Made by a program: the position numbers and the translations under genes. Of a stretch of 6,478 nucleotides of DNA, positions 5,696-6,478 are shown piece after piece. The stretch is from an uncultured Collinsella sp. (GTDB lineage: Bacteria; Actinomycetota; Coriobacteriia; Coriobacteriales; Coriobacteriaceae), in assembly GCA_900556285.1 (NCBI GenBank), contig USOF01000071.1, forward strand, positions 1 to 6,478, written 5' to 3'. The notes under the pieces were generated by a model. It was not told the origin of the DNA. It searched no databases and saw only the letters and a list, made by a program, of their open reading frames with translations. Numbering within the stretch: the first letter of the stretch is position 1; each line of letters starts with the position of its first letter.

Positions 5696-6428
5696 ATGAA
5701 TACTTCAATTGACATTTCCCACATCCGTAACTTCTCGATCGTTGCGCATATCGACCATGGCAAGTCCACGATCAGTGACCGCATCCTCGAGCTCACCCAT
5801 ACCGTCGATGAGCGCGACATGGAGTCGCAGCTGCTCGACACCATGGACATCGAGCGCGAGCGCGGCATCACGATCAAGTCCAATGCCGTCCGCGTGTCCT
5901 ATGACGCCGACGACGGCGAGACGTATCAGTTCAACCTGATCGATACGCCGGGCCACGTGGACTTCACCTACGAGGTCTCGCGTTCGCTTGCCGCTTGCGA
6001 GGGTGCGGTGCTCGTCGTGGACGCCACTCAGGGCGTCGAGGCACAGACCGTTTCCAACGCGACGCTCGCCATGAACGCCAACTTGGACATTGTTCCGGCC
6101 ATCAACAAGATCGACCTTCCCTCGGCGCACCCTGACGAGGTTAAGACCGAGATCGAAGACGATCTGGCCATTCCCGCCGACGATGCCGTGTGCGTGTCGG
6201 GCAAGACCGGCGAGGGCATCCACGATCTGCTGGAGTCCATTGTCTTTTTGATCTCGCCTCCCAAGGGCGATGCAAATGGCCCTCTCAAGGCACTTATTCT
6301 GGATTCGTACTTCGATGAGTACCGCGGCGTCGTCGCCACGGTGCGCGTCTTTGACGGTTCCATCAAAAAGGGCGATACCCTGCGCATGATGCAGGCCAAG
6401 GGCGACTTCTTGGTCGACGGCGTGGGTG
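5696..6428 (+). CDS. lepA: Elongation factor 4 (LepA), 3'-truncated by contig end
   Basis: LepA/EF4 is a ribosome-associated translational GTPase implicated in 30S assembly, initiation and ribosome back-translocation. The first 244 of about 600 residues are present. The GTPase domain (about 8-190) is complete: G1 AHIDHGKST (17-25), switch I RGIT (56-59), G3 DTPGH (83-87) with the catalytic-type His87, G4 NKID (137-140) and G5 SGKTG (168-172). [18 protein letters not shown] (45-62) is typical of LepA and helps separate it from EF-Tu and EF-G. The beta-barrel domain II begins at about 195 and breaks off after DGVG. The reading frame stays open into the right-hand adapter, adding 15 false residues (AVSYTHL and onward) and a false stop at 6473-6475. 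ATG 5696 was chosen because the protein then starts with the usual [17 protein letters not shown] block. Upstream in-frame codons lie inside the terminator. Confidence 0.96.
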
Positions 6429-6478
6429 CTGTCTCTTATACACATCTGACGCTGCCGACGATCTTACGCGTGTAGATC
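6429..6478 (-). other. Sequencing adapter (inverse of the left end), not genomic
   Basis: Bases 6429-6447 are CTGTCTCTTATACACATCT, the reverse complement of the Tn5 mosaic end. Bases 6448-6461 complete the Nextera Read 1 site. Bases 6462-6469 (TCTTACGC) are the reverse complement of the same index seen at 1-8. Bases 6470-6478 (GTGTAGATC) match the inner end of the P5 flow-cell sequence in reverse complement. lepA is interrupted here by the end of the insert, not by a biological event. Confidence 0.98.

Noticed and set aside
1..6478. Terminal inverted repeats as evidence of a transposon or linear element
   Set aside because: The repeats are synthetic Nextera adapter with a library index, and the DNA between them is a conserved chromosomal housekeeping cluster.

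Overview
The window is about 6.4 kb of bacterial chromosome. It is moderately GC-rich (near 60% by eye) and every gene is on the + strand. Both ends are capped by synthetic sequencing adapter, so the real DNA is roughly 42-6428. All genes are ordinary housekeeping or competence genes: thiI (5' part missing), comEA, comEC, holA, rpsT and lepA (3' part missing). The order comEA-comEC-holA-rpsT-lepA is conserved in many Gram-positive bacteria. High GC, a ThiI without a rhodanese domain and an apparently leaderless lepA suggest an actinobacterial lineage. My best guess is a Coriobacteriia gut organism related to Collinsella, but this is an inference from general sequence character and was not tested by a search.

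Layout: 1-41 is a Nextera-type adapter with an index. 43-933 is the C-terminal three quarters of thiI (tRNA 4-thiouridine synthase), closed by a strong intrinsic terminator at 944-976. A 171-nt non-coding stretch (977-1147) with a short tandem repeat leads to comEA (1148-1858). comEA overlaps comEC (1855-4158) by an ATGA junction. A good promoter in the short gap at 4167-4196 starts holA (4237-5199). An extended -10 promoter and a hairpin-bearing leader (5249-5332) precede rpsT, which starts with GTG (5333-5599). A 14-bp-stem terminator (5634-5670) closes rpsT. lepA begins at 5696, seven bases after a -10-like hexamer, and runs into the right-hand adapter at 6429-6478.

How the genes work together: ComEA (membrane-anchored DNA receptor) and ComEC (membrane channel with a metallo-beta-lactamase-like nuclease domain) are the core of DNA uptake across the cytoplasmic membrane. 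HolA is the delta subunit of the DNA polymerase III clamp loader. RpsT (S20) and LepA (EF4) act in 30S assembly and translation, and ThiI modifies tRNA and may supply sulfur for thiamine. The signals suggest at least four transcription units (thiI; comEA-comEC; holA; rpsT) plus lepA.

I found no undescribed system, mobile element, CRISPR array or RNA gene. The points most worth a second look are the adapter ends, which create false protein tails; the apparently leaderless lepA; and the rpsT leader, which could be an attenuator or autoregulatory site.
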